This document shows positions 1-10,644 of a DNA stretch of 64,000 nucleotides, in pieces. The notes beneath the pieces are model-generated. The model was given only the letters and a program-made list of their open reading frames with translations. It made no database searches and was not told the DNA's origin. The position numbers and the translations under genes are program-made. This stretch comes from Cryptomeria japonica (lineage: Eukaryota; Streptophyta; Pinopsida; Cupressales; Cupressaceae), in assembly GCF_030272615.1 (NCBI RefSeq), contig NC_081406.1:399358939-399422938 (forward strand). Reading direction: 5' to 3'. Every line of letters starts with the position of its first letter. Position 1 is the first letter of the stretch.

Positions 1-1345
1 CCCACTGCTCAACCATATCCCTCATCATCATCTCCCCCATCCCCCCCATCATCATCATCTCCTCCATCATCATCCCCAGCACCCTGATCTCCTGCATCTC
101 CTCCATATCCATCTCCATCTCCGCTATCATCTCTGTCTCTACCATCCCTCCATCATCTAGGAGCTCTGCATCGTGGCCTCTCATCATCCTCATCTAACAC
201 TGGCTCTAGCTCATCCAGATGTGTCATCCTCGAAAACCTATGTACAATACAATGCACAGTGTACTCATGTGTCATCCCGCTATCCATCACACCTGGAAGA
301 TAATCCCAATCCATAGGCCCCAATGATCGATACTCTGCGCAGGCATGGTCATATGAAATAGAAGGCCCCCAAGTAGTCACATCCAATCTCCAACGAGCAT
401 AATGAGTTGTACCCTGTGGTATCCCCTGTATCTTGCCATACTGTCTCAACACCCTCATACAAGGGAATCGCTCGATGATGTAAGGTGTCGAGCCAATCAG
501 ATATTGCATCATGAATACATATGGCATCTCCGCTGCATCCTCAGGCCAAATCTCGCAATCCCTGTATGGCCTCCATATCACAGTATCTAGGTCATCCAAG
601 GTCCATCTCCAGTACTCTAATTTGCCCAACTTTCGCTAGACAATGACACCAGGATACTTGTCAGCATAAGGTCGGCTTATCTCTCTCTGTCCACCAATGG
701 TCATGTGATAGGTAAATGCTCCCAGGCCCATATCTGAAGCAAAGTCACCCCTGCTAATAATGCAACTAATCCCTAGTATACAACTCGGTGCAAGTCATGA
801 TACAAATGCGCTAACATACATGATCCCCATGAAAATCGGGTCCCTTATGTCACCATCTGCTCAAGCAGATGACCCCATCCAACAGATAATCCCTTTGACC
901 TATGATCAGGACAAAGGAAGCCTCCAATGAATCCAGCAAGCACAATCGGTAACGTGGCATACCCTAGCTCTAACATCTCTTGCCACGCAATATCATACCC
1001 GTCGATCTCATCATCCTCAAACATGTGACAAAGTGCCTTTTTCCCACCCCGCTCATTGAGATCATAATGTACTAAATTGCCCATCATAGGGATCCGCAAA
1101 ATTCGGTAGACATCCTCAGGTGTCACCGTCATCTCTCTAGTTGGCAAGTGAAACGTGTTATGTTCACTATGCTAGCACTCTACTAAAGCTGTCAGTAATC
1201 CCCAGTTTATCAGAGGTCAGGGCATGTCAAGAAGGGAAGACATACCACATCTGCTAATGTGATCTCACTCTGCCTGACTAAGGCGGGGTATCAGCATCCA
1301 TGTCTTCGGGAAACGCTCCCGAGACTGAAGAATGCTAAAGTGCTC
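1..1345 (-). pseudogene. Plant mobile domain (PMD/MAIN-like) protein, exon 2, antisense inside a gypsy element
   Basis: Read on the minus strand, 1,345 to 845 gives the N-terminal PMD block (motifs HNTFHLP, EMTVTPEDVYRILRIP, VLAGFIGGFL) and 629 to 153 gives the C-terminal block (YWRWTLDDLDTVIWRPY, RVLRQYGKIQGIP). PMD proteins of the MAIN/MAIL type are plant-specific, act in silencing or genome stability, and have been repeatedly picked up by transposons. The exon begins at a clear 3' splice site (TTGATTGCAG just above 1,345). Between 840 and 630 the frame is kept only with stops and a shift, so it is broken. Below 180 the protein becomes an Asp/Gly-rich tail that runs off the window. The copy at 21,943-23,787 has the same order, orientation and splice site, and both lie just upstream of a gypsy PPT. 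Family call fairly secure; function not. Confidence 0.72.
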
Positions 1346-2151
1346 CTGCAATCAAATCACTTCATCATATCAGTTTCTTGATTTATCTATCTATCAAATC
1401 AATCTATCTATCTATCAGTCTATTTTGCTCAATTGAGATTTTTATCAAATCTCATTAGGCCCCTATCAATGACGTTCATCTATCATGAGGTCATTATCAA
1501 TCTTATCTCATCTCGTGCATGCATCGAGATAATCAGAACTGATCAGCAAATTTAACAATCAGGAGCGTCTAATTTTATCAATTAGATAGTTAATCAAATC
1601 TTACTCTATCAAAAAATGAAAAATCAAATCAAATCTTACCCTTTCAAAAATCAAATCCAATTGACAGCAAATTTGAAGAATCGAAAGATCAAATCAACTC
1701 ATCGAAATCAAAAATCGCGAAAAATAATCAACCAATCGTCAAATTAAAACCAAGTCAAAATTCAAAAAATCAAATCAAATCATTCTCTCAAAATCATCAA
1801 AATCGAAAAAATTGTCAAAATGACCAAAAAAATCAAAAAATCATCAAAATCCAAAAAAATAAAAAAATCGTCAAAATGACCAAAAAATCATCAAAACCCA
1901 AAAAAATCAAAAAATCATCAAAAGCGTAAAAAAAAAAAAAAAAGATTCTAACCCCTACGGTGGCGCTGCCCAAAAATTTTCAAAAAAGAAAAAAAAAATT
2001 AATGTATTTTTAAAAAGAAAAAATGCATGAAATAATAAAAAAAAAAAATTTGAGATGCAAAGTGAATTTTTTTTTTTAAAACTAAAAAAACCCATTTCAC
2101 TAATTGAAAAACCCATCTCAAAAATATAATTTTTTTTCCCAACCCATCTGA
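1346..2151. other. AT-rich intron-like stretch with simple repeats
   Basis: No coding potential. It contains an (ATCT)n-like microsatellite near 1,380-1,425, then an A-rich array from about 1,600 to 2,060 in which short units resembling ATCATCAAAATCC and GTCAAAATGACC recur with poly-A runs. On the minus strand it lies between a possible first exon (2,152-2,313) and the splice acceptor at 1,346-1,348, so it is best read as the intron of the antisense PMD gene. Confidence 0.5.
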
Positions 2152-2409
2152 CTAAAATGCTAAAAAATGATTTTTTATGCTAACAGCTAATTTTTTTTTT
2201 TTTAAATCAACAAAGCTAGGTTTTCTTGAAGTACGTACCGGTGGACCGTATGCCGGAGGACGCTCATATCGCCGAACTCGCTCGAACCTATGTTGGTGAT
2301 ACACGATCACCATTTTCTTCCTCCAGAGCAATTTTTCTCCAACAACTGCAGTGCACAAATGAGGAGTAAAAAAAAGGGAATTCACCCTTTTAAACTCATA
2401 ATGGGGCAT
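2152..2409 (-). other. Possible first exon and leader of the antisense PMD gene
   Basis: A minus-strand open frame with an ATG at 2,313 gives a basic, Arg-rich start (MVIVYHQHRFERVRRYERPP). It runs into a poly-A tract that would encode lysines, so a splice donor is probably used first; the GTACGTAC at about 2,230-2,240 (minus strand) is one option. The equivalent place in gypsy A (about 24,240-24,400) has a similar but stop-bearing leader. The PMD coding exon lies downstream. The exon call is inference; no domain is visible. Confidence 0.35.
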
Positions 2410-2639
2410 TTAAGTGGGATTTTTATTCCACTTATTGTCAATCATCTAATCAACTAATCAACCTGGCAAGACAATATTTTCAAATTTCTTATCGGGAAAT
2501 GAATCGGATTGACTCTAAATATCAGAAAATCATTAAAATTTACAAATCGCAAAAATCTCAAAAATTTCAAAAAAATAAAAAAATCGTGAAAAATTCAAAA
2601 ATATTCAAAATTATCCGATTCATCTCTCGAGGGGGCATC

Positions 2640-2875
2640 CTCACATCGATATCTATCAATTAGCATCTGGGGCATCTATCAAGATTTATCATCTCCAAAA
2701 TCGAATCGACATCATATCGAGATTTGTCATCTCCAAGATCGAAACAACATCATAACGAGATTTATCATCTCCAAATCAAATCAGTATCACATTGAAACCA
2801 AATCCGCATCCAATCAAGATCGAATCTGCATCCTATCGGAATCAATATCAGCAACATCATCAATCAAGTTTTCTT
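2640..2875 (+). repeat. Degenerate tandem repeat, ~40 bp period, in a gypsy 3' UTR
   Basis: Units containing GATTTATCATCTCCAAAATC recur at roughly 2,683, 2,724 and 2,760, and looser copies continue to 2,870. The array ends just before the polypurine tract. Gypsy A has an unrelated array (25,028-25,290) in exactly the same place. Confidence 0.6.
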
Positions 2876-2904
2876 TGAACCAACGCGTCGTCACACATCG
2901 CTTC

Positions 2905-2918
2905 AAAGAGGGGCAAAA
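2905..2918 (+). other. Polypurine tract of gypsy element B
   Basis: AAAGAGGGGCAAAA lies immediately before a TG that starts an LTR-like sequence. The surrounding text (TTTGAACCAACGCG upstream) closely matches that before the 3' LTR of gypsy A (TTTGAACCAATGCG, 25,391-25,404), so the two elements share a 3' end design. Confidence 0.75.
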
Positions 2919-3967
2919 TGTATACACCTAAAAATGGTCTGAAGATAGTTATATCAATACGCAGTTATTTGGTTAATTCCCCTTCCCAATTAATTGAATT
3001 CACAAGTAATTTAATTAATTTCTCTATTCATCTACATAGTAAATAAATCTAAATGATTATTTATATGGTTCATCTCACATCCCCCTTTGATTAATTGATT
3101 CTCAATTAATTAATGTCTTCCCATACTAATCAATTCTTCTAATCCCTAATTAAGATTAACAAACTCAAGTTTGTTGAGATTAATTACCATTTTTCTATTA
3201 TTTGAATTTCTAAATTCAAATGAGCACATGGCTCCTAACTTTAACCACCCAATCTAACCATCCCCTAACTTAACCCATTCAATCTAATCTTGCGTCTAAC
3301 TAAACCTATCCTATCTTGCATATTCTAACCTCCTTATCCTAACCTCTCATGGTGTGGATATTCTCTCCTTGAGACACATGGCACTTTTGCTGCATGTCTC
3401 CTCCCTTGGACACTTGTCCTCTCATGAGCAAGGCTCCTTGACACTTGTCACCACAGAGATGACAAGTGTCCCTTCCTCCAACCTCTTCTCCAACTTCCTC
3501 AATCTTGGCCCTTGATATCTTCAGATCAAATGTGGACCGTCGATTCCTGCCACCTCAGCTTTGGCCTTGAAATTCCTATAAATACCCCTCATTTTGGAGC
3601 AATATTGATCCCATCTCATATCAGTTTAGGCATCATTACTATAGGCAATTTGCATTTCGATTTTCTAGTAATTAGATTTGGAATTGATCATAGCATGTTA
3701 ATCTAGTTTCTTACATCATGTATTTCATATCATCTCCATAATCAATCATTATCAATTAGCTACTCAACTCTTGAGTTTCCACTTTGGAGGTCATTGCTCT
3801 GTTGAGAGCCCATCAATCCAACACCTTCAAGGTCCTCAAGAATAGAGGAAAATGGGACATTTCAAGGAAGGCTTATGGTTTTCTTCTTTGATTTAGTTTT
3901 TCAATTAAGCTTTTCAATTATGTTTTTATTGTCTCATTATATGTGCATGCCTCTTGTACTAACCACA
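2919..3967 (+). repeat. 3' LTR of gypsy element B
   Basis: Starts TGTATACACCTAAAAATGGTC right after the PPT. This resembles the start of the gypsy A LTR (TGTAATACCCTAAAAATGGTC), after which the two diverge. A TATA-like CCTATAAATACCCC lies at about 3,574-3,587, where U3/R is expected. The right end is inferred at CTAACCACA. No 5' LTR is in the window, so the end and any target duplication are not proven. Confidence 0.65.
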
Positions 3968-4029
3968 TTTTTAGCATCACAGTTAGCAATGCTCCAAGAA
4001 TGAGATAGACTTAAATATTGTTGCTAAGA

Positions 4030-4790
4030 ACATGAGGACACATGTTGATCACAAAGGAAAGGCCAAGATGAACAATGATGGTTTCAACAAAGTTATGGAC
4101 AAAAGAAGAAAGTTTAGACATCCTACTGGAAGAAGACCAATGTGGAATAATCATCAGTTTAACAGCTAGTATGTACCTAAATTTTTTTTATTACTACTAT
4201 AAGTGTAATAGCTATGGTCACAAATTTTCAGATTGTAAAATCTATAGTAGACCAACAGTTGATTTCATAAGTCAGAATCCTTTTTCTCCCCTCATAAATA
4301 TGGAAATGTTATTTTATAATTGTAACAAGATAGGACACAAGAGTGCATAAAATAAATGGGTTCACACTCCTTTATTCAATGAAAACATAGTATGCTACAA
4401 GTGCAATAATTTTGGTCACACTGCTAAATATTAAAGAACTAAAGTTGTGAAACAAGAAAAGAAAGTTGATGCTACTCTTCCATACAAATCCGAATCAAAA
4501 GTCACACTTGAGAAGAAGAAATAAATTAAACAAATTTGGAAAGAAAAGGGTAAAAAGAAGAATGAGTCAAACCTATTAGTGCAAGCTTCTCTACATGTAG
4601 AAAGAAAAAATCTTTGAGTGATTGATAGTGGCTACTCTAATCACATGTTAGGAGATACAAGCATATTCACAAAACTTGAAAATTATAATTGTGGTTCATT
4701 CAAATTTGGAGACAACTCCTCTATCAAGATAAAAGGAAAAGGAAGCTTAAGAATAGATGAAAAATTACACACATAATGTTTATAATGTGG
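4030..4790 (+). pseudogene. Copia 1 gag C-terminus and protease
   Basis: Three zinc-knuckle remnants are readable: CNSYGHKFSDC near 4,204-4,236, CNKIGHKSA near 4,318, and CYKCNNFGHTAKY near 4,394-4,432. These bind RNA in copia Gag. An aspartic protease motif follows (IDSGYSNHMLGD near 4,621), then the FKFGDNSSIKIKGKG strand typical of copia PR. Several in-frame stops and at least one shift separate these blocks. Confidence 0.75.
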
Positions 4791-4959
4791 AAGGGCTAAA
4801 GCACAACTTTCTTAGTGTCGACCAAATGTGTGACAATGGGTAAAAAATCACATTTGACTCCAAAGGATATGAAATTAGGAGAGAAATGAGTGGAAGACTT
4901 GTAGCTAAATGTAAAAGGATTGATGGGAATGTATAGAACCTGGAGGAGTGCTATGAGTC

Positions 4960-5760
4960 TCAATGCATGATGGGACATGTAGATGAGAGCTGGTTGTCGC
5001 ATAGAAGGTTAGGTCACTTAAACTTTGACAACCTTGTCAAGGTAAGAAAGAAAGGTTATGTAAGGAATTTACCTTAGATTATTAGGCCAACAAACACCAT
5101 ATAAGATGAGTGTTAGAGAGGCAAGAAAACTAGGGTAAGATTTGAGACAAAGGAATACTCAACTACAAGGCCATTGGAACTAGTGCATATTAATTTGTGT
5201 GGTCCTAATAGGACAAGAGCTCTTAATGGTGAAAAGTATTCCATGCTAATCATAACTTTTCAAGGATGACATGGGTTACCTTCCTAAAAGATAAGTCCTA
5301 GGAATTTGAAAGGTTCAATTTTTTTAGAAAAATAGTTGAGAAAGAAAGTGGATACAAGATGAAATGTTTGAGATCAGACCGAGGAGGTGAGTTTACATCA
5401 AATGAATTAGAAGATTATTGTGAGCTACATGGAATTAAGAGAAAATATTCTACTCCTAGAACACCACAATAAAATGGTGTTGTAGAAATAAATAATAGGA
5501 CAGTCAAAGAGATGGCTAGAACAATGCTAAATGAGCTAAATTTGCCTAATTTTTATTTGAAGGAGGTTGTCAATACAATAGTATACACCTTAAATAGGGC
5601 TCAGGTAAGGTTGAATACCAAAATGACTCCATATGAGATATTCTATGACAGAAACTCTCAGTCAAGTACTTCAAAGTCTTTGGAAGTAAATGTTTCATTA
5701 GAAGAGATGAGGATGGATTAGGAAGCTTTGATGCAAGGTGTGATGAAGGCATATTTCTAG
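4960..5760 (+). pseudogene. Copia 1 integrase with GAG-pre-integrase domain
   Basis: The pre-integrase block (HRRLGHLNFDNLVK, about 4,998-5,040) is followed by a CxxGK zinc remnant and the rve core: LVHINLCGPN near 5,180 (the usual Asp of the first motif reads Asn), RSDRGGEFTS near 5,375-5,400 (second Asp), and NGVVEINNRT near 5,475 (Glu). A stop replaces a Gln before NGVV. It would insert the cDNA if intact. The 5,512-5,721 segment holds the C-terminal part of the core (ARTMLNELNLPNFYLKEVV). Confidence 0.78.
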
Positions 5761-5849
5761 GTTACTCAACTCATATCAAGGCATACAAGTGTTTCAAAAA
5801 ACACCTTAAGAAAGTTGTTGAAAGTATAAATGTAAGAGTTGATGAAGAC

Positions 5850-6850
5850 TTGCATAAAGGAAAGAAAAATATAGTAAATCAGATTGAGGAACCATGTGAT
5901 GAAGATGAAGGGCTATATGAAAGTGAAGAAGAAGTTACTAACAAGCCCCCAAATAGATATGTGCAAAAGAATCATCTTGAAGATAAGATCATTGGAAACA
6001 AGAATGAAGGTGTACAAACAAGGATAGGACATTCAAGGAACAATGAACAAGTCAATTTTTGTCTCATCATTGAAATGGAACCAAGGAACTACAATGAAGC
6101 CAATAAGAGAGAAAAATGGGTGAAGGCAATGGAGGAAGAATTGCAGTAGATTGAAAAGAATAAAACTTGGGATTTAGTTCCAAGGCTAGTTGATAAGAAT
6201 TTCATTGGAACAAAGTGGGTCTATACAAATAAAGTAAATGAAAGGTGATAAGAAAAAAGGATAGACTTGTATGCAAAGGATACTCACAAGTAGAAGGCAT
6301 ATATTTTGAAGAGACTTTTTCCCTTGTTGCCAGACTTGAAGCCATTAGAATGTTTTTAGCATTTTCAGTGTATAAAGGTTACGAAGTATATCAAATGGAT
6401 GTCAAATCTGCATTCCTAAATGGTGATATTGAAGAAGAGGTGTACATTGAGTAGCCCAAATGATTTCAATTGCATAAGAATGAAAAAATTGTATATAGAT
6501 TAAGGAAATTTTTGTATGGTATGAAGCAAGTACCTAGAGCATGGTACTCCAGGCTAGATGAATATCTACATCAATAAGGCTTCAAAAAAGGATGTGTTGA
6601 TAGCAACCTATATGTTAAAACAGATGGTAATCTCATGATCATAGTTGTTATGTATCTAGATGACATTATCTTTGATGGATATAAGGATTTCTTGTGTAAA
6701 GAGTTTGTTGATCAAATGCAATTATATTTTGAAATGTCATTTTTGGGAGAGTTTTCCTACTTTCTTGGTTTGCAAACATCCCAATTAAGTAAAGGTATAT
6801 TCATCTCACAAACCAAGTATGCTAAAGACATGTTCAATAAATTCTAAATA
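5850..6850 (+). pseudogene. Copia 1 reverse transcriptase
   Basis: An acidic spacer (5,850-6,050) leads into RT: EKWVKAMEEELQ near 6,110, FIGTKWVYTNK near 6,200, LVCKGYSQVEGIYFEETFS near 6,260, YQMDVKSAFLNGDIEEEVY near 6,390-6,450, YGMKQVPRAW near 6,515, and the catalytic YLDD near 6,652-6,664. All core RT motifs are recognisable. Stops interrupt at 6,142, 6,448, 6,574 and elsewhere. Confidence 0.85.
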
Positions 6851-7609
6851 GAATATTGCAAGCCATTGAGTACCCCCATGGTGACTGGATGCAAACTAAG
6901 AAAATATGATGAGTAACCTAATGTTGATCAAACTATGTATAGATCAATGATAGGAAGCTTGTTGTACCTAACTACCTCTAGGCCTTATATAGTACAAGTA
7001 GTGTGCATAGTGACAAGATTTCAAGATACCCCAAAGCAATCTCATCTGAATGCTATGAGAAGAATCTTCGAGTATCTGGTGGGTACACTTGATTAGTGTT
7101 TGTGGTATCCAAAGAATAATGACTTCACTTTGCAAGCCTACACAGATGCAGATTGGGTAGGTTGTGTGGACAATAGGAAGAGCACTAGTCATGGAGCTTT
7201 CTTCCTTGGTGATAGATCAGTCTCATGGCACAACAAGAAACAAGAATCCATCTCCTTACTTGATATTGAGGTTGAATACATAGTTGATGCTACATGTTGT
7301 TCACAAGTTCTCTGAATGAAACAAACACTAAAAGATATCCAGGTAGATTATTTAGACCCTATTCCCATCATGTGTAATAATTCAAGTGCCATTAACATTT
7401 CTAAGACTCCTTTTATGCACTCAAGAATGAAACACATAGCAATTAAGTATCATTTCTTGATGGAGAAGGTAGTTGAAAACAAAGTAAAGGTTGAATATGT
7501 GTGTATTGATGAGCAAGTGGATGATATTTTCACAAAACCTCTACCTAAGGACACTTTTGAATATCTGAGTCTTAAGTCGGGATTTGTACTTCCTTCTTTC
7601 AGCACTTAA
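6851..7609 (+). pseudogene. Copia 1 RT connection and RNase H
   Basis: YRSMIGSLLYLTTSRP near 6,940 is the copia RT/RNase H hinge. RNase H follows: AYTDADWVGC near 7,137 (first Asp), SVSWHNKKQESISLL near 7,220, then a Glu-containing EVEY block near 7,270, and the conserved end MKHIAIKYHFL ... DIFTKPLPKDTFE up to the stop at 7,607-7,609. It removes the RNA strand during cDNA synthesis. Stops occur at about 7,093 and 7,313. Confidence 0.82.
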
Positions 7610-7910
7610 GTAGATTTAGTGGATTGTGGTTCAAGGGGAGCTTAGAGATTCACATTCTACACCCTTGAACCCAAATGTGTTCAGGCATATTGATTTTGGT
7701 TCTCAAAGGGAGACTATCATATCTTAATAGGGTCAACAAAATGTGTTTCCAGATTGTGTGTCTCGGTAGGTGTGTTTCCATCTCATTGTCATTACAAATA
7801 TATCATAGGAGTGTTTCCAGCTGAGAAAATAGATGAAATGATCAATTTTGATAGTCTCTTTGCCATTATTGTCAAAGGGGGAGAAGAGGCATGAAGTTGG
7901 CATCAATGCC

Positions 7911-7922
7911 AAAGGGGGAGAT
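7911..7922 (+). other. Polypurine tract of copia 1
   Basis: AAAGGGGGAGAT sits directly before TGTTGGCAT. A second copy of the purine run lies 38 bp upstream (about 7,873-7,888). The 31 bases spanning CATCAATGCC, this PPT and the first bases of the LTR are identical to the corresponding place at 42,070-42,100. Confidence 0.85.
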
Positions 7923-8370
7923 TGTTGGCATAGTGTTATCACTGATGTCAACATGCTCAATTGAAGAAATGAGTTGCAGAAGAGAGGAAATGATATCAAA
8001 GAAGAGATGAGTTCTAAAAGTGTTAGGTTCAAGTTGGTTTCATGTCGGTTTAGATGAGGAATTAATGCATGACAACTTCTTCATGTCGACTAGGAGCCTT
8101 TTTCATATCTACTACACAGTGAGTCATGCCTCGGTATTTCAGTGACTCACTTCATGTCTCCTCGACATCCTTTGCATGTCGTTGTGACTTCATATTTCAG
8201 CATGACTCTCTCAAGCCTTGTAGACTCGAAGAGTTATATCGCATCCCTATTTTGGTAAGACATTGATGAGTCTTGTCGATATGGTTTCTAGTTCGTTGTG
8301 ACTTCCTCTTTCGGTAAGACTCCTTTTGGGTTGAGAAGATATCTAGTATCATACGGATATCCCTTGGTTT
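7923..8370 (+). repeat. Copia 1 3' LTR, first part (split by nested element X)
   Basis: Begins TGTTGGCATAG after the PPT and continues with text rich in 'GTCG-TGAC' phrases. The same style resumes at 30,870 after element X. Together the parts would make an LTR of about 2.4 kb. No target duplication for X is visible at the break. Confidence 0.7.
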
Positions 8371-9274
8371 CGATGTAAATTTAGGTAGGAAGATCCAATG
8401 AAGGAAAAACCAACCTTGTAGCTTAAAACATAAACCATGAAAAGCATATCGATAACCAATAACAAGGTGCCATAAACAACAAGAAGAACAATCGGTAACA
8501 ACACTTAACACATAACTGGTAAACAATGTGAATGAATCATATTACAATCTGAATAATTATACATGCCACATGCTGGATCGTAGTCCAAGATACAAACAAT
8601 GCTTATAATGCAATTACAAGATCCACATAGCATCTACACATCAAGTCGGCCTCCGATAACAGTTTTTTTGGTTCTATCCTAATTCATACCTCAACCTTCC
8701 AGCCTTAGTCCTATCGGATGAGGATCTCTCCGGTTCTACATCTTTTCTCAATCTCAAAGCTCTATCTTCAATCTTATAACTTCTCTCTTGTCCTCAAATC
8801 ATTCACAAGCTTCCATTTATACCATCTGCAAATAGTTACAACTCAATCAAGTTGGCCCAAAGACCAAACGATTCATGAAACGTGCAATGGTAACATGTCA
8901 GCTCAAATCACTAAGAACAAACTCCAAATCATAAAATGATGCATGAACTTATGAGAATACTAGCCAAGACCCAAAGCAACACCTCTAACAATCTGCAAGT
9001 CACAGAGATCAACCGCAACCCAAAATCATCTTCGCTTAGCATACAACTAGGCTAATCGGTAAGAACATATCAACCGGGACAATAGCGAAATCCACGAGTC
9101 ACTGGAAACAAAGCCAAATGCTATGAAACTCGAACATGATAAAGACCACGAACACAAGGGAATAAAACAAAAACCACAATTCTAAACACTCAAACATGAA
9201 GAAATTCCATGCTCTCAAGCAATTCCACTAAAAACTGCCCAACTGGTAAGAACTAGACTGGTGCTCCTGCATCA
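8371..9274 (-). repeat. Element X LTR (3' LTR in its own orientation)
   Basis: Aligns along its whole length with 29,968-30,869, starting at GAAGATCCAATGAAGGA and ending GGTGCTCCTGCATCA, with perhaps one difference in ten. The 8,371 end has lost the expected T of TGATGC (reads CGATGT). Confidence 0.75.
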
Positions 9275-9388
9275 GACTCTCAGGGTTAATTGAAAAGTGA
9301 TTCCCATCACTTGATATGGTTTGGTGATCGGTCAGTAGGTACTTGCAACTAGCTTAGGGGATTTGACAATCTAACCATAGCTTTCGGT
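9275..9388 (-). other. Remnant of element X interior, left of gypsy A
   Basis: About 114 bp between the X LTR and the 5' LTR of gypsy A, non-coding. Its last five bases (TCGGT, 9,384-9,388) are the left copy of the gypsy A target site. Confidence 0.55.
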
Positions 9389-10622
9389 TGTAATACCCTT
9401 AAAATGGTCACCTAAACCATGGGCCCCTAATCTTGACAACATCATCGAGGTCCTAACCAAAGGAAATTAAATCAACCTTGAGTACCTAATTAATTAATTC
9501 TTTAATCATTAATGTTAGATGGCAAGTTAATCACTCTGTATTAATTAAATATTTATTTAATTAAATAAATCATTCCAAGTAAATCATTTAATCAATTATC
9601 CTATTTATTTAATTAAATATCCTAGCATATTTAATTAATAAATAAATTTGCCATTTACTCAGAAAAAAGGAATTAATTTACAAAGAAAGGGATTAACTTA
9701 CAAAGAGCGATTAATCACAAAAAGAGGAATTAATCTGCAAAAGAAAGAGTTAAATTGAAAACAAAATTAAAGAATTAAATTTAGAGAAGAAATCAAACTT
9801 AAGATATTTCTTTTTCTAAAATTGAGATAACTTGAAAATCAGAAAAGCAATTAAATTGAATTAATCATTTTCCCTAAAATTAAAACTCAAAGCTTTTCTT
9901 GATGAAAGAGGTTCAATTGCATTAAAAAGCCTTTTTCTAAATAAAAATCTTGAGCAAATTAAAGGAAAGTGCATGGAATCGCCTATTTTTATCTCAAGTT
10001 AATGGAATCAACTAAATTTATCTCCAATGCAAACTTGAACTTATAATTTGAATGCATTCAATCAAGCTATAATTGGAATCTATCTCAAGATTAACTGAAT
10101 CTGATCTCTCAATGATTTCAATTATCCTAAATTGTGCTTTTTCTTAAGGAATCTCAACCGCTCATTTCTAATTGATCTTGACCATTGGTCTCTCTTTTGA
10201 GTCTCTATAAATTCAGCCTTCATCTCTCATTCAAAACACCCTGGAGATTTATTTTTATTATGCAGATTTTGATTTGGAGTCATTGAAGATATTGTTCTTT
10301 GAGATTATTGCATCTTAGTTTATCGTTTTGCATATTTAGTTTAATTGTTATTTCTTTCATTCATCTAGCTTAATCTTGCATACATTTATCTTATTCGTGT
10401 GCTCATATAGATTAAATCCTTCATCTTGGTGTAGTTTAGTCATTGGTATTGCTTATCCAAATCTGAGAGCAAGTCTATACTCACATCTTTTTGAAGGCAA
10501 TAGGTCGATTTGTTATGGTTTTTATATTCATGATTATATCTGTCTAACCATGCATGCAATGACTTAACTGAAGTGTTGTGTCTTATAGCTTACAAATACC
10601 TTATCCACTTTTTGCACACACA
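9389..10622 (+). repeat. Gypsy A 5' LTR
   Basis: Begins TGTAATACCCTTAAAATGG and ends GCACACACA, four bases before the PBS. It matches 25,435-26,711 throughout. A TATA-like CTATAAATTC lies at about 10,204-10,213 with a pyrimidine-rich R/U5 region after it. A 63-codon frame at 10,376 is open in all LTR copies but has no recognisable product. Confidence 0.88.
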
Positions 10623-10626
10623 TTTT

Positions 10627-10644
10627 TGGTGCCCACTATGGGGC
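10627..10644 (+). promoter_or_regulatory. Gypsy A primer binding site
   Basis: TGGTGCCCACTATGGGGC begins four bases after the 5' LTR. It starts with TGG, as required to pair with a tRNA 3' CCA end. I have not identified the tRNA with certainty. Confidence 0.75.

Larger units (their letters stand above)
3968..7922 (+). mobile_element. Copia 1: Ty1/copia element interior, 5' truncated and decayed
   Basis: Domain order gag zinc knuckles, PR, INT, RT, RNase H, PPT is diagnostic of Ty1/copia (INT before RT). No 5' LTR or PBS is present; the interior starts directly against the 3' LTR of gypsy B. The frame is kept for long stretches, but stops and shifts occur in every domain, so it is inactive. 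Its 3' LTR starts at 7,923 and resumes at 30,870. Confidence 0.85.

Noticed and set aside
3968-3985. PBS-like TTTTTAGCATCAC after the left 3' LTR, suggesting a 5' LTR
   Set aside because: A PPT precedes this LTR, and copia gag sequence rather than gypsy leader follows. The match lacks the TGG start.
8366-8370. Target duplication for element X
   Set aside because: The flanks GGTTT and CTTTA (30,870-30,874) do not match; the X end at 8,371 is mutated, so the boundary may be a few bases off.
10376-10567. A ~63-codon frame present four times (10,376; 26,465; 27,901; 29,468)
   Set aside because: All copies are the same part of the gypsy A LTR or its tandem duplicates. Conservation reflects duplication, and no domain is visible.
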